Shown here piece by piece: positions 32,880-43,899 of a stretch of DNA of 64,000 nucleotides; the first letter of the stretch is position 1; every line of letters starts with the position of its first letter. The position numbers and the translations under genes were made by a program. The stretch spans positions 1-64,000 of the forward strand of contig NC_009656.1 of NCBI RefSeq assembly GCF_000017205.1, given 5' to 3'. The notes beneath the pieces were generated by a model. It had not been told where the DNA came from. It did no database searches and saw only the letters and a list, made by a program, of their open reading frames with translations. This DNA is from Pseudomonas paraeruginosa PA7 (GTDB taxonomy: Bacteria > Pseudomonadota > Gammaproteobacteria > Pseudomonadales > Pseudomonadaceae).

Positions 32880-34391
32880 TCAGGGTTGCGGGAAGCGCGC
32901 GCGGCGCTCGAGGTCGTCGAGGTCGATATGGTTGCGCATGTATTGCTGGCTGGCGTCGACCCACGGCTGATGGTCCCAGCTGGTCAACCGGCCGCGCGTC
33001 AGCGCCTCGGCTACCAGGCGCCGGCGGCGCTGGCTGTCGAGCACGGCGCGGGTGAGCGCGGGGATGTCCCAGCGCCGCCGTGCCTCATCGAGGAACGCCT
33101 CGAATGCTCCGCGATGGGCCGGGCTGGCGGCGAGGTTCTCGCGCTCCTGGGGGTCGTTGCGCAGGTCGTAGAGCAGGCAGGGGTCCTGCTCTGAATAGAT
33201 GAACTTGTAGTCGCCGCGACGGATCATCATCAGCGGGCCGAGGGTGCCCTCGGCGGTGTATTCGCCGATCACCTCGTCATGCCCGCTGCCGTCACGCAGG
33301 TGCGGCAGCAGCGAGCGTCCGTCCAGCGGCAGGCGCGCGTCGACCTGGCCGCCGGCCAGTTCCACCAGGGTCGGCAGCAGGTCGACGGTGGATACCGAGG
33401 CGCCGATCCGGCGCGCCGCGAAGCGACCTGGCGCGTGGACCAGCAGCGGCACGCGCGCGGCCATCTCGAACCAGTGCATCTTGTACCAGAGGCCGCGCTC
33501 GCCGAGCATGTCGCCATGGTCGCCGGAGAACACCAGGATGGTGTCGTCGGCCAGCCCGCATTCCTCCAGCGTCGCCAGCAGCGCGCCGACCTGCGCGTCG
33601 ACGTAGCTGCAGGCGCCGAAGTAGGCGCGCCGGGCGGCGCGGATGCGCTCCTCGGGCAACGGCTTGTCCCACAGGTCGATGACCTTCAGCAGGCGTTGCG
33701 AATGAGGGTCCTGCTCTTCCTGGGCGAAGCTCTGGCGCGGCAGCGGGATGTCCTCGTCGCGGTAGAGGTTCCAGTAGCTCGCCGGGATGCAGTAGGGATC
33801 GTGCGGGTGGGTCATCGACACGGTCAGGCAGAATGGCTGGCCGGCGTGCTGGCGAACATGGTCGTAGAGGTACTGGCGGGCCTTGAACACCGCCTCCTCG
33901 TCGAAGTCCAGCTGGTTGGTGCGCACGCAGGGACCGGCCTGCAGGACCGAGGACATGTTGTGGTACCAGCTCGGGCGCACCTCCGGCTCGTCCCAGTTCA
34001 CCGCCCAGCCGTAGTCGGCCGGATAGATATCGCTGGTCAGGCGCTCCTCGTAGCCATGCAGCTGGTCGGGGCCGCAGAAGTGCATCTTGCCCGACAGCGC
34101 CGTGCGATAACCGAGGCGACGCAGGTAGTGGGCGTAGGTCGGGGTATCGGCGGCGAAGTCGGCGGCGTTGTCCCAGGCGCCGATGCGGCTGGGCAACCGG
34201 CCGCTGACCAGGGTGAAGCGCGAGGGCGCGCAGAGCGGACTGTTGCAGTAGGCCGAATCGAATACCACCGCCCGTTCGGCGAGGCGCGACAGGTTGGGCA
34301 TGCGTAGCACCGAGCGGGGATCGTGAAACGGCAGCAGCGGCGCGGCCATCTGGTCGGCCATGATGAACAGTATGTTCGGCGGGGTCTTCAT
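32880..34391 (-). CDS. betC: Choline-sulfatase
   Basis: 503-residue arylsulfatase-family enzyme that hydrolyses choline-O-sulfate to choline and sulfate, feeding glycine-betaine synthesis. The sulfatase signature CAPSR is at residues 54-58, with Cys54 to be converted to formylglycine. Metal ligands are visible in MADQM near the N-terminus and FSGDHGDMLGERGLWYK in the middle. No signal peptide, hence cytoplasmic, so the substrate must be imported. First gene of the betC / binding protein / SulP unit and divergent from a LysR regulator. Confidence 0.94.
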   Translation of the reverse strand: MKTPPNILFIMADQMAAPLLPFHDPRSVLRMPNLSRLAERAVVFDSAYCNSPLCAPSRFTLVSGRLPSRIGAWDNAADFAADTPTYAHYLRRLGYRTALSGKMHFCGPDQLHGYEERLTSDIYPADYGWAVNWDEPEVRPSWYHNMSSVLQAGPCVRTNQLDFDEEAVFKARQYLYDHVRQHAGQPFCLTVSMTHPHDPYCIPASYWNLYRDEDIPLPRQSFAQEEQDPHSQRLLKVIDLWDKPLPEERIRAARRAYFGACSYVDAQVGALLATLEECGLADDTILVFSGDHGDMLGERGLWYKMHWFEMAARVPLLVHAPGRFAARRIGASVSTVDLLPTLVELAGGQVDARLPLDGRSLLPHLRDGSGHDEVIGEYTAEGTLGPLMMIRRGDYKFIYSEQDPCLLYDLRNDPQERENLAASPAHRGAFEAFLDEARRRWDIPALTRAVLDSQRRRRLVAEALTRGRLTSWDHQPWVDASQQYMRNHIDLDDLERRARFPQP

Positions 34392-34490
34392 CGAGCGGCT
34401 TATCCCATGCGATCAGGTTATGCGATAGTGCTGGACCGATCATCGACGCGTCGAAAATCCAGGTAAACCGCATGGGCCGGGATGCGTTGG

Positions 34491-34505
34491 ATAAGCCAGG
34501 CTTAT
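34491..34505. promoter_or_regulatory. Candidate LysR-type operator between betC and its regulator
   Basis: ATAAGCCAGGCTTAT is a perfect inverted repeat (7-bp arms, one central base) of T-N11-A form, 15 bases before the lysR start. A half-site-like GGCTTATCCC lies at about 34396, next to betC. This is the usual layout for a LysR regulator that represses itself and activates the divergent gene. Confidence 0.6.
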
Positions 34506-34519
34506 GGGAGATCCGCCAC

Positions 34520-35419
34520 ATGCCGCTGTCGCTCGACCTGCTCCGGGTGTTCGAGTCCGCCGCCCGCCAGCTCAGCTTCACCGCGGCCGCCGAGGAGCTG
34601 GGCAGCACCCAGCCGGCGGTGAGCCAGCAGATCAAGCGGCTGGAACAGGAGCTGCAGACCGAACTGTTCCAGCGCGTGCACCGGGGCATTCTGCTCACCG
34701 ATGCCGGCCTGCTCCTGCTGCGCCACGTGGCGCCCGCGCTGGAGTCGGTCGAGGCCGGCATCGCCGCGCTGGGCGCGCGGCAGCGCCACGAGGTGCTGCA
34801 GGTGGCCACCGACTACGCCTTCGCCGCCTATTGGCTGATGCCGCGCCTGCCGCGCTTCCACCTGGCCCATCCGCACCTGGACGTCAGCCTGGTCACCAGC
34901 GAGCGCGGCCTGGCCGGCCCGCGCGGAGATATCGACGTGGCGATCCTGTTCGGCGACGGACGCTCGAAGCATGGCGAAACGCACCGGCTGTTCCGCGAGG
35001 AAGTGTTCCCGGTGTGCAGCCCGCGACTGCTCGAAGGATTGCCGCTGCCGCTGGCCAAGGAACACCTGGCGCGGCTGCCGATGCTGCACCTGAAACCGGC
35101 GCAGCACAGCCGCTGGTTCGACTGGCCGGCCCTGTTCGAGGCGCTGGCGATCGACCGGCAGCCGATTCCGGCGGTGCTCAGCTTCGACAACTACACCTTG
35201 CTGATCCAGGCCGCCATCGCCGGCCAGGGCGTGGCCATCGGCTGGCGTCACCTGGTGGACGACCTGCTGGAACAGGGCCTGCTCTGCCGGCCGATCAGCG
35301 AGAGCTGCCTGTCCCGATACGGGTACTATGCACTGTTGCCGGAGCGCAAGCGGCGCCAGCGGCTGGTCGACGCCTTCGTCGGCTGGCTGCGGGCGGAGCT
35401 GCAGGCCGGCGGAGCTTGA
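34520..35419 (+). CDS. LysR-family transcriptional regulator (choline sulfate locus)
   Basis: 299-residue LysR protein with the winged HTH at residues 4-62 (LLRVFESAARQLSFTAAAEELGSTQPAVSQQI) and a GcvA/BetI-like effector-binding domain. Start MPLSLDLLR at 34520, after GGGAGA; an in-frame ATG at 34505 overlaps the operator palindrome. Divergent from betC, so it most likely controls choline-sulfate use; the inducer is not known from sequence. Confidence 0.9.
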   Translation: MPLSLDLLRVFESAARQLSFTAAAEELGSTQPAVSQQIKRLEQELQTELFQRVHRGILLTDAGLLLLRHVAPALESVEAGIAALGARQRHEVLQVATDYAFAAYWLMPRLPRFHLAHPHLDVSLVTSERGLAGPRGDIDVAILFGDGRSKHGETHRLFREEVFPVCSPRLLEGLPLPLAKEHLARLPMLHLKPAQHSRWFDWPALFEALAIDRQPIPAVLSFDNYTLLIQAAIAGQGVAIGWRHLVDDLLEQGLLCRPISESCLSRYGYYALLPERKRRQRLVDAFVGWLRAELQAGGA

Positions 35420-35429
35420 GGAGGTCGGC

Positions 35430-35807
35430 ATGAACGAGTTTTCCACCCCGCGGATCCAGGGCTTCCACGCTCACGTGTACTTCGATGCGCAGAGCATCGA
35501 GCGCGCCCGTGCGCTCTGCGAGGAAGCGGCGCGGCGATTTCCGCTGAAGATGGGACGGGTCCACCAGCGGCCGGTGGGGCCGCATCCGGACTGGAGCTGC
35601 CAGCTGGCGTTCACTCCCGAGCTGTTCGGCGAGCTGATCCCCTGGCTGGCCATCCATCGCCAGGACCTTGTGGTGTTCGTCCACCCGGTCACCGGCAACG
35701 ACCTGGTCGATCACCGCGACCGCGCCATGTGGATGGGCGCCATTCGCCCGCTGGACCTGTCGATCCTCGACGAAGGCGCGGAGAGCTACGACTTCCGCGC
35801 GCCCTGA
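35430..35807 (+). CDS. DOPA 4,5-dioxygenase family protein
   Basis: 125-residue protein of the small DOPA-dioxygenase family. Conserved histidine blocks are GFHAHVYFD, PHPDWSCQLAF and VFVHPVTGNDLVDHRDRAMWMG, consistent with a vicinal-oxygen-chelate metal site. The true substrate in bacteria is unclear. ATG at 35430 with GAGGAGG upstream, 10 bases after the LysR gene, so probably co-transcribed with it. Its 3' end overlaps the convergent hptC by 22 bases. Confidence 0.82.
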   Translation: MNEFSTPRIQGFHAHVYFDAQSIERARALCEEAARRFPLKMGRVHQRPVGPHPDWSCQLAFTPELFGELIPWLAIHRQDLVVFVHPVTGNDLVDHRDRAMWMGAIRPLDLSILDEGAESYDFRAP

Positions 35808-36151
35808 GGCTCGGTCAGCGTCATCCAGTCGTGCAGCTCGCATTGCAGGTCGCCGAGGGCGGTCACCAGCTCGTCGACGGCGTCGGCCAGGTTGCTCACC
35901 GAGGTTTCGCCGCAGGCGATCTCCAGGTGGTGGCAGGCGCGCTCCACCGCGTGGGCATGGATCAGCGAAGCCATGCCGGCCAGGCGGTGGGCCAGCTCGT
36001 TGAGTTCCTGGATCTGCTCGCGCTCCTGGGCGCGGCGCAGCTTGCGGGTGTCTTCGCTGTTGCTGGTCATCAGCTGCGCGACGAGCAGGCGGCTGATCTC
36101 CGGTTGGTTGGCGCGGTCGCCCAGCGCGGCGGTCAGGTCGAACGTTCGCAT
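35786..36151 (-). CDS. hptC: Histidine phosphotransfer protein HptC
   Basis: 121-residue Hpt-domain protein. The phosphoacceptor is His55 in NELAHRLAGMASLI, matching the HxLxGxS pattern. It relays phosphate between hybrid sensor kinases and response regulators; P. aeruginosa has three stand-alone Hpt proteins, and this position is that of HptC (PA0033). It lies 7 bases downstream of a response-regulator gene that is its likely partner. No kinase gene is nearby. It overlaps the convergent dioxygenase gene tail to tail. Confidence 0.9.
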   Translation of the reverse strand: MRTFDLTAALGDRANQPEISRLLVAQLMTSNSEDTRKLRRAQEREQIQELNELAHRLAGMASLIHAHAVERACHHLEIACGETSVSNLADAVDELVTALGDLQCELHDWMTLTEPQGARKS

Positions 36152-36158
36152 GGGGACC

Positions 36159-36782
36159 TCAGATCAGCTCGTGGCGGCGGGCGAAGTCGATCAGGCCGGC
36201 CAGGGAATGGGCGTTGAGTTTCAGCATGATGCGTGACTTGTAGGTGCTCACGGTCTTCTCGCTGAGGAACAGCTGCTGGGCGATGGCCTTGTTGGTATTG
36301 CCGTTGGCCAGGTACTGCAGCACGGTCATTTCGCGGTCGGAGAGGCTTTCCAGCATGCGCGCCTCGTTGTCCCGGCTCTGCTGGTTGATGCTGCGCAACG
36401 CCCCGGTGGGGAAATGGATGTAACCGGCGAGAACGGCCTTGGCGGCGAGCAGCAGTTCGGATAGATTCTCCCGCTTGCTGACGAAGCCCATGGCGCCGGC
36501 CTGCAGGCAGCGCGGGGCGAACTGGGCCGGATTCTGGCGGGTCAGGACCAGCACCTTGGTGTCCAGCTTCAGCGACTTCAGGCGGGCGATCACCTCGAGG
36601 CCATCGATCTTCGGGATGCCGATATCGAGGATGGCCAGGTCGGGGGATTTCTTGCGGGCTACCTGCAGGGCCTCGGCACCGTTGTCGGCTTCGCCGACGA
36701 TGGTGAAACCGTCGCGCTCGAACAGCAAGCGCACGGCCAGGCGGATAGCGGGATGATCATCGACGATCAGCACCTTACTCAT
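36159..36782 (-). CDS. NarL/LuxR-family response regulator
   Basis: 207-residue two-component regulator. The receiver domain has the acidic pair Asp8-Asp9 (LIVDDHP), phosphoacceptor Asp53 (LAILDIGIP) and the conserved lysine in GFVSKREN. The C-terminal LuxR-type HTH reads LSDREMTVLQYLANGNTNKAIAQQL. It is first in a two-gene unit with hptC. The upstream gap after trpA (about 185 bp) should hold its promoter. Signal and targets unknown from sequence. Confidence 0.93.
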   Translation of the reverse strand: MSKVLIVDDHPAIRLAVRLLFERDGFTIVGEADNGAEALQVARKKSPDLAILDIGIPKIDGLEVIARLKSLKLDTKVLVLTRQNPAQFAPRCLQAGAMGFVSKRENLSELLLAAKAVLAGYIHFPTGALRSINQQSRDNEARMLESLSDREMTVLQYLANGNTNKAIAQQLFLSEKTVSTYKSRIMLKLNAHSLAGLIDFARRHELI

Positions 36783-36914
36783 GCGAACCTTCTTTGAATG
36801 CGTTGGCTATGGGGTAAAGGCGCTATTCAAGGCTTCGACAGAGTCGTCGGACAATAAGACATTTCTGAAAATTGAAGGAAAGTTTCCTCACCTTTCTGGC
36901 GGTGTCCGCCGAAA

Positions 36915-36952
36915 GGCCAGGCGCGACGAACCCTGTCTGCGCCTGGCCGATG
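36915..36952 (-). terminator. trpBA terminator
   Basis: Perfect 10-bp inverted repeat GGCCAGGCGC / GCGCCTGGCC (36915-36924 and 36939-36948), just past the trpA stop on the minus strand, followed by TTTC. T-run is short. Confidence 0.6.
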
Positions 36953-36966
36953 CCGGCGGCGGCGGG

Positions 36967-39081
<2,115 letters not shown>

Positions 39082-39969
39082 ATGAGTCGCGAACTGCCCT
39101 CCCTGAATGCCCTGCGTGCCTTCGAGGCCGCCGCCAGGCTGCACAGCATCAGCCTGGCCGCCGAGGAGCTGCACGTCACTCATGGGGCCGTGAGCCGGCA
39201 GGTGCGATTGCTCGAGGAGGCGCTCGGCGTGCCCCTGTTCGGCAAGGAAGGACGTGGCATAAAACTCACCGATGCCGGGCTTCGCCTGCGCGATGCCTGT
39301 GGCGACGCCTTCGAGCGCCTGCGCGGCGTCTGCGCCGAACTGCGCCGGCAGACCGCCGAGGCGCCGTTCGTCCTCGGCGTGCCCGGCAGCCTGCTGGCGC
39401 GCTGGTTCATCCCGCGCCTGGACCGGCTCAACCGCGCCCTCCCCGACCTGCGCCTGCAACTATCCACCAGCGAGGGCGAGCTAGATCCGCAACGGCCCGG
39501 CCTGGACGCCCTGCTCTGGTTCGCCGCGCCGCCCTGGCCGGCGGACATGCAGGTGTTCGAACTCGCCCCGGAACGCATGGGGCCGGTACTCAGCCCGCGC
39601 CTGGCGCGCGAAACCGGGCTTGCCGAGGCGCCCGCCGCACGATTGCTGGAAGAGCCGCTGCTGCATACCGCGTCGCGGCCGCAGGCCTGGCCGGCCTGGG
39701 CCGTGAGCCAGGGGCTGGCGCCCGAGGCGCTGCGCTATGGCCAGGGCTTCGAGCATCTCTATTACCTGCTGGAAGCCGCGGTGGCCGGGCTCGGCGTGGC
39801 CATCGCCCCGGAGGCGCTGGTGCGCGACGACCTCGCCGCGGGCCGGCTGGTGGCGCCCTGGGGCTTCATCGAGACCGACGCGCGCCTGGCCCTGTGGGTG
39901 CCGGCGCGATTGCACGATCCGCGCGCCGAGCGTCTGGCGCAATGGCTGCGCGAGTGCCTGGCGGACTGA
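39082..39969 (+). CDS. trpI: LysR-family activator TrpI
   Basis: 295 residues from [20 protein letters not shown], with the HTH at about residues 20-40 ([18 protein letters not shown]) and a GcvA-type effector domain. It activates divergent trpBA in response to indoleglycerol phosphate. An in-frame ATG two codons upstream (39076) is possible; I prefer 39082 by comparison with the known protein. Several substitutions relative to recalled PAO1 TrpI fit a diverged strain. Confidence 0.95.
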   Translation: MSRELPSLNALRAFEAAARLHSISLAAEELHVTHGAVSRQVRLLEEALGVPLFGKEGRGIKLTDAGLRLRDACGDAFERLRGVCAELRRQTAEAPFVLGVPGSLLARWFIPRLDRLNRALPDLRLQLSTSEGELDPQRPGLDALLWFAAPPWPADMQVFELAPERMGPVLSPRLARETGLAEAPAARLLEEPLLHTASRPQAWPAWAVSQGLAPEALRYGQGFEHLYYLLEAAVAGLGVAIAPEALVRDDLAAGRLVAPWGFIETDARLALWVPARLHDPRAERLAQWLRECLAD

Positions 39970-40070
39970 GCGCTGGCGATTTGCTGCACTTTTCCCACTC
40001 GGCTAGTGTCCATTGGACAGGGGCGCCGTTCGGGCGCGAAGAAATCCAGGCATCGTCCAGGGAGACAGTC

Positions 40071-40286
40071 ATGTCCAATCATCACACCTACAAGAAGATC
40101 GAGCTGGTCGGGTCGTCCAGGACCAGCATCGAGGACGCCATCAACAATGCCCTCGCCGAGGCGGCGAAGAGCATCCAGCACCTGGAATGGTTCGAGGTGG
40201 TGGATACCCGCGGGCATATCGAGAACGGCGCCGTCGGCCATTACCAGGTGACCCTGAAGGTCGGCTTCCGTATCGCCGACAGCTGA
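40071..40286 (+). CDS. Dodecin (flavin-binding protein)
   Basis: 71-residue dodecin that forms a hollow dodecamer storing flavin. Diagnostic blocks: [19 protein letters not shown] and [16 protein letters not shown], where the Trp stacks on the flavin. Complete length. ATG 40071 after GGGAGACAG. Confidence 0.94.
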   Translation: MSNHHTYKKIELVGSSRTSIEDAINNALAEAAKSIQHLEWFEVVDTRGHIENGAVGHYQVTLKVGFRIADS

Positions 40287-40403
40287 TGGCGTGGCACTCT
40301 GAGGGCGGCGTGCCTCCATGGCCGGCGCGCTCGTCTCAACCTTGCCTCATGTGGCAAGCCTGACCCGTTCGGGTCTTCACCCATGCAACGAGGGAATGTG
40401 TTC

Positions 40404-40625
40404 ATGAAGAAGTTGATGTTGGCAGTCGGCCTGTTTGCCGTGGCGGGCAGCGCATTCGCCGCCAAGCCCTGTGAGGAACTCAAAGCCGAGATCGATGCGA
40501 AGATCAAGGCCAATGGCGTTCCTGCCTATACCCTGGAAATCGTCGACAAGGGCAGCGTCACCGACAAGAAAGTGGTTGGTTCCTGCGACGGCGGCACCAA
40601 GGAGATCGTCTACCAGCGCGGTTGA
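40404..40625 (+). CDS. Small periplasmic DUF1161 protein
   Basis: 73-residue secreted protein: signal peptide MKKLMLAVGLFAVAGSAFA, then a mature part of about 54 residues with two cysteines (KPCEELKAEID and GSCDGG) that could form a disulfide. It matches the small DUF1161 family of unknown function. ATG 40404 starts the signal peptide. A strong terminator follows. Confidence 0.85.
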   Translation: MKKLMLAVGLFAVAGSAFAAKPCEELKAEIDAKIKANGVPAYTLEIVDKGSVTDKKVVGSCDGGTKEIVYQRG

Positions 40626-40651
40626 TTGCGGGGTTGCGACGAGCAGTATCC

Positions 40652-40689
40652 GGGGCCGGCTTTCCCATGGGAGCCGGCCCCTTTTCTTG
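40652..40689 (+). terminator. Terminator after the DUF1161 gene
   Basis: Ten-base perfect stem GGGGCCGGCT / AGCCGGCCCC followed by TTTTCTT. Confidence 0.9.
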
Positions 40690-40896
40690 TCCGCGAAAAG
40701 ACCCCGCCTAGGTTGGGGAACGCTGCAGTTCGTCGAGAAAGCGCTCTGTCTAACGGATTAATCCAAAAGTCTATGTTAGGTTTTTCGCTCCAGAGGTGGC
40801 CCGTTGCCGCTACCTCGCTACGCCCGGCTCATGGACGACGGTTTTCGGAGCATTCCTACATATCCGCCCCCGCCACCGGGCCGATACTACGTCCTC

Positions 40897-40923
40897 TGCA
40901 TTTCAAGGAACGAAATCGTGGCT
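40897..40923 (+). repeat. Copy 1 of an element also found upstream of the CsgG-type gene
   Basis: TTTCAAGGAA-N-GAAATCGTGGC occurs here and at about 58728-58750. Here it contains the AAGGA ribosome site and the GTG start of cdiB. Confidence 0.5.
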
Positions 40924-42606
40924 ATCCCTCGCCTGGCCCTTGTCCTCCTGTGCCTGCCGCTCATGGCCAGCGCCGCCCCCTTCACCTCTCCCGGCGACCG
41001 CGACCTGATCCGCGAGCGCCAGCAGCGCCTGCTGGACGAGCAGCGCAAGCGCCTGGAGGAACTCCAGCAACTGCCAGGTAACGAAGCGCCCTCGACGCCA
41101 GGCGGATCCGCTGGCGACGGCCGTTGTTTCGACATCCGTCGCATCGAGCTCGAAGGCGCCGAGCACCTGGCGCAGGGCGCCCGCGACGAATTGCTGGCCC
41201 CCTACCAGGGCAAATGCCTGGGCGTGGGCCAGCTCAACGCGTTGCTCAAGGCCGTCACCGACCATTACCTGGATCGAGGCTACGTCACCACCCGTGCCTA
41301 CCTGCCGCAGCAGGACCTGGCCTCCGGGACGCTGCGGGTGATCGTCGTCGAAGGCCGCCTGGAAGGTCTCGACAGCTCCGCGCTGGCCAGCCCGCGCGAG
41401 CTGGCGATGAGTTTTCCCGGCAAGACCGGCGAACTGCTCGACCTGCGTGAGTTGGAGCAACTGGTCGACCAGCTGGGCCGCCTGCCCTCGCGCCAGGCGC
41501 AGCTGGAGCTGGTGCCCGGCAGCCAGGTCGGCGGCAGCCGGGTGCGTCTCAAGGGCGAGCGCGACAAGCCCTGGCGCGTCTCCGCCACGCGCAACAACGA
41601 CGGCGACGTGAGCACCGGCGAGCAGCAGATGGGCCTCGGCCTGGACTGGGACAGCCCGCTGGGCCTGGCCGACCAGCTCAGCCTGCGCGCCAACCAGGAC
41701 GCGGTGAGCGACCGCTGGCGCCATTCCGACAGCCAGAGCCTGTTCTACAGCCTGCCCTGGGGGTGGTGGACCTTCACCTACGGCTACAGCCAGAGCGACT
41801 ACCGCACGCGCAACGAGACCAGCGGCTTCCCCTTCAAGCTCGACGGCGACAGCCGCAGCCACCAGTTCCGCGCCGAACGCGTGCTGCACCGCGACGGCGT
41901 GAGCAAGACCGCCATGAGCCTGGGGCTCAGCCACCAGCGCACCAACAACTATATCGAAGACACCCGCCTGGAAGACCAGAGCACACGGATCACCGAGACC
42001 CAGCTCGGCTTCAACCATGGCCGGCGGATCGGCAGCGGCTTCGTCAACCTCGACCTCGGCTGGCAGCAGGGCATCGGCGCCCTTGGCGCGCAGGGTCGCG
42101 GCCAGCCGCGGGGCGGCGATGCGCATGCGCGCTACGACAAGTACAGCCTGACCCTCAGCTACCTGCAGCCGTTCCAGCTGTGGGGCGAGCGCTTCAGCTT
42201 CGACAGCCTGGCCACCGGGCAGAGGAGCGAGGACGTGCTGTTCAGCCCGCAGCGCATCAGCCTCGGCGGCAACAGCTCGGTGCGCGGCTTCAAGGACCAG
42301 ACCCTGACCGGCGACAGCGGTGGCTACTGGCGCAACCAGTTGCGCTGGCGGCGCGCGGTGCAGTGGGCGCCGCTGCGGCCCTGGCTGCAGGAATACGGCG
42401 TGGCCTTCGCCTACGACGTCGGCGTGATCCGCCACGACCGCTACAACGACGGCGCCAGCGGGCGCATGAGTGGCAACGCCATCGAACTGGATGCCCGCGG
42501 CCGCTATTTCGCCGCCAGCGTCGGCTTCGCCCGCTCGCTGGAGCGGCCGAGCGTCATCGAGCGGCGCGAGCACCCGATCTATTTCCGGGTCGACGCGTTC
42601 TTCTGA
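40918..42606 (+). CDS. cdiB: CdiB-type TpsB outer-membrane transporter (two-partner secretion)
   Basis: 562-residue Omp85-superfamily pore exporting the large CdiA exoprotein. A signal peptide (AIPRLALVLLCLPLMASAAP) is followed by a charged helical stretch (RDLIRERQQRLLDEQRKRLEEL, plug helix H1), POTRA repeats from CFDIRRIELEGAEHL to about residue 230, and a 16-stranded barrel. The barrel includes the lid-loop motif SVRGFKDQTLTGDSGGYW and ends in the outer-membrane sorting Phe (RVDAFF). Start GTG 40918 with AAGGA upstream. cdiA follows after 112 bases. Confidence 0.92.
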   Translation: MAIPRLALVLLCLPLMASAAPFTSPGDRDLIRERQQRLLDEQRKRLEELQQLPGNEAPSTPGGSAGDGRCFDIRRIELEGAEHLAQGARDELLAPYQGKCLGVGQLNALLKAVTDHYLDRGYVTTRAYLPQQDLASGTLRVIVVEGRLEGLDSSALASPRELAMSFPGKTGELLDLRELEQLVDQLGRLPSRQAQLELVPGSQVGGSRVRLKGERDKPWRVSATRNNDGDVSTGEQQMGLGLDWDSPLGLADQLSLRANQDAVSDRWRHSDSQSLFYSLPWGWWTFTYGYSQSDYRTRNETSGFPFKLDGDSRSHQFRAERVLHRDGVSKTAMSLGLSHQRTNNYIEDTRLEDQSTRITETQLGFNHGRRIGSGFVNLDLGWQQGIGALGAQGRGQPRGGDAHARYDKYSLTLSYLQPFQLWGERFSFDSLATGQRSEDVLFSPQRISLGGNSSVRGFKDQTLTGDSGGYWRNQLRWRRAVQWAPLRPWLQEYGVAFAYDVGVIRHDRYNDGASGRMSGNAIELDARGRYFAASVGFARSLERPSVIERREHPIYFRVDAFF

Positions 42607-43899
42607 AGACGCGGCGACCTCCTGAACGCTTTAGGAAAGCGCCTTCGTTCATCGAGGCCCTTTCCCTGGACAACCTTGCTTAACCTCGCCGGGCCCCTAC
42701 CCGCCAAGGAGTGACGATATGGACATCCGCAGCCCCCTGAACCAGTGCATCGCCCTGACCCTGGCCGGCATCCTGTTCCTCGACCCGATCGTCGCGGCGG
42801 CGGCGCAGTTGGCGGTGGACGCGGCGGCCGGCGGCAATACCAGCCTCGGCCAGGCGGGCAACGGCGTGCCCATCGTCAACATCGCCACGCCCAATGGCGC
42901 CGGGCTGTCGAACAACCATTTCCGCGACTACAACGTCGGCGCCAACGGGCTGATCCTCAACAACGCCACCGGCAAGACCCAGGGCACCCAGCTCGGCGGG
43001 ATCATCCTCGGCAACCCGAACCTGCAGGGCCAGGCGGCGCAGGTGATCCTCAACCAGGTCACCGGCGGCAACCGCAGCACCCTGGCCGGCTACACCGAGG
43101 TGGCCGGGCAGTCGGCGCGGGTCATCGTCGCCAACCCGCACGGCATCACCTGCCAGGGCTGCGGCTTCATCAACACGCCGCGCGCCACCCTCACCACCGG
43201 CAAGCCGATCATGGACGGCCAGCGCCTGGAGCGCTTCCAGGTGGACGGCGGCGACATCGCCATCGAAGGCGCCGAACTGAACGTCAGCAACCTCGAACAG
43301 TTCGACCTGATCACCCGCAGCGCCACGCTCAACGCCAAGCTCTACGCGAAGAACCTGAACATCGTCACCGGCCGCAACGACGTCCAGGCCGACAGCCTGC
43401 AGGCCACTCCGCGCGCCGCCGACGGCAGCGAAAAGCCGCGACTGGCGATCGACAGCTCGGCGCTGGGCGGGATGTACGCCGGGGCGATCCGCCTGGTCGG
43501 CACCGAGCAGGGCGTGGGGGTGAAGCTGGCCGGCGACATGGCCGCCAGCGGCGGCGACATCCGCATTGACGCCAGCGGCAGGCTGAGCCTGGCCCAGGCC
43601 TCCAGCCAGGGCGACCTGAAGATCGCGGCCCAGGCCGTGGAGCTGAACGGCAAGACCTACGCCGGCGGTAGCGCCGAGATCCGCGGCGCGGAGGAGCTGG
43701 TCAACCGGCAGAGCCTGGCGGCGCGCGAGCGCATCGCGCTGGAGGCGGCGCATATCGACAATGCCGGGGTGATCGAGGCCGGCGTCGATCCGGACAACCG
43801 GCGCAACGCCCGCGGCGACCTCGGCCTGGACAGCCGCACCCTGCGCAACGCCGGCAGCCTGGTAGCCAGCCGCACGCTGGAGGCCAGGGCCAGCCAGGC

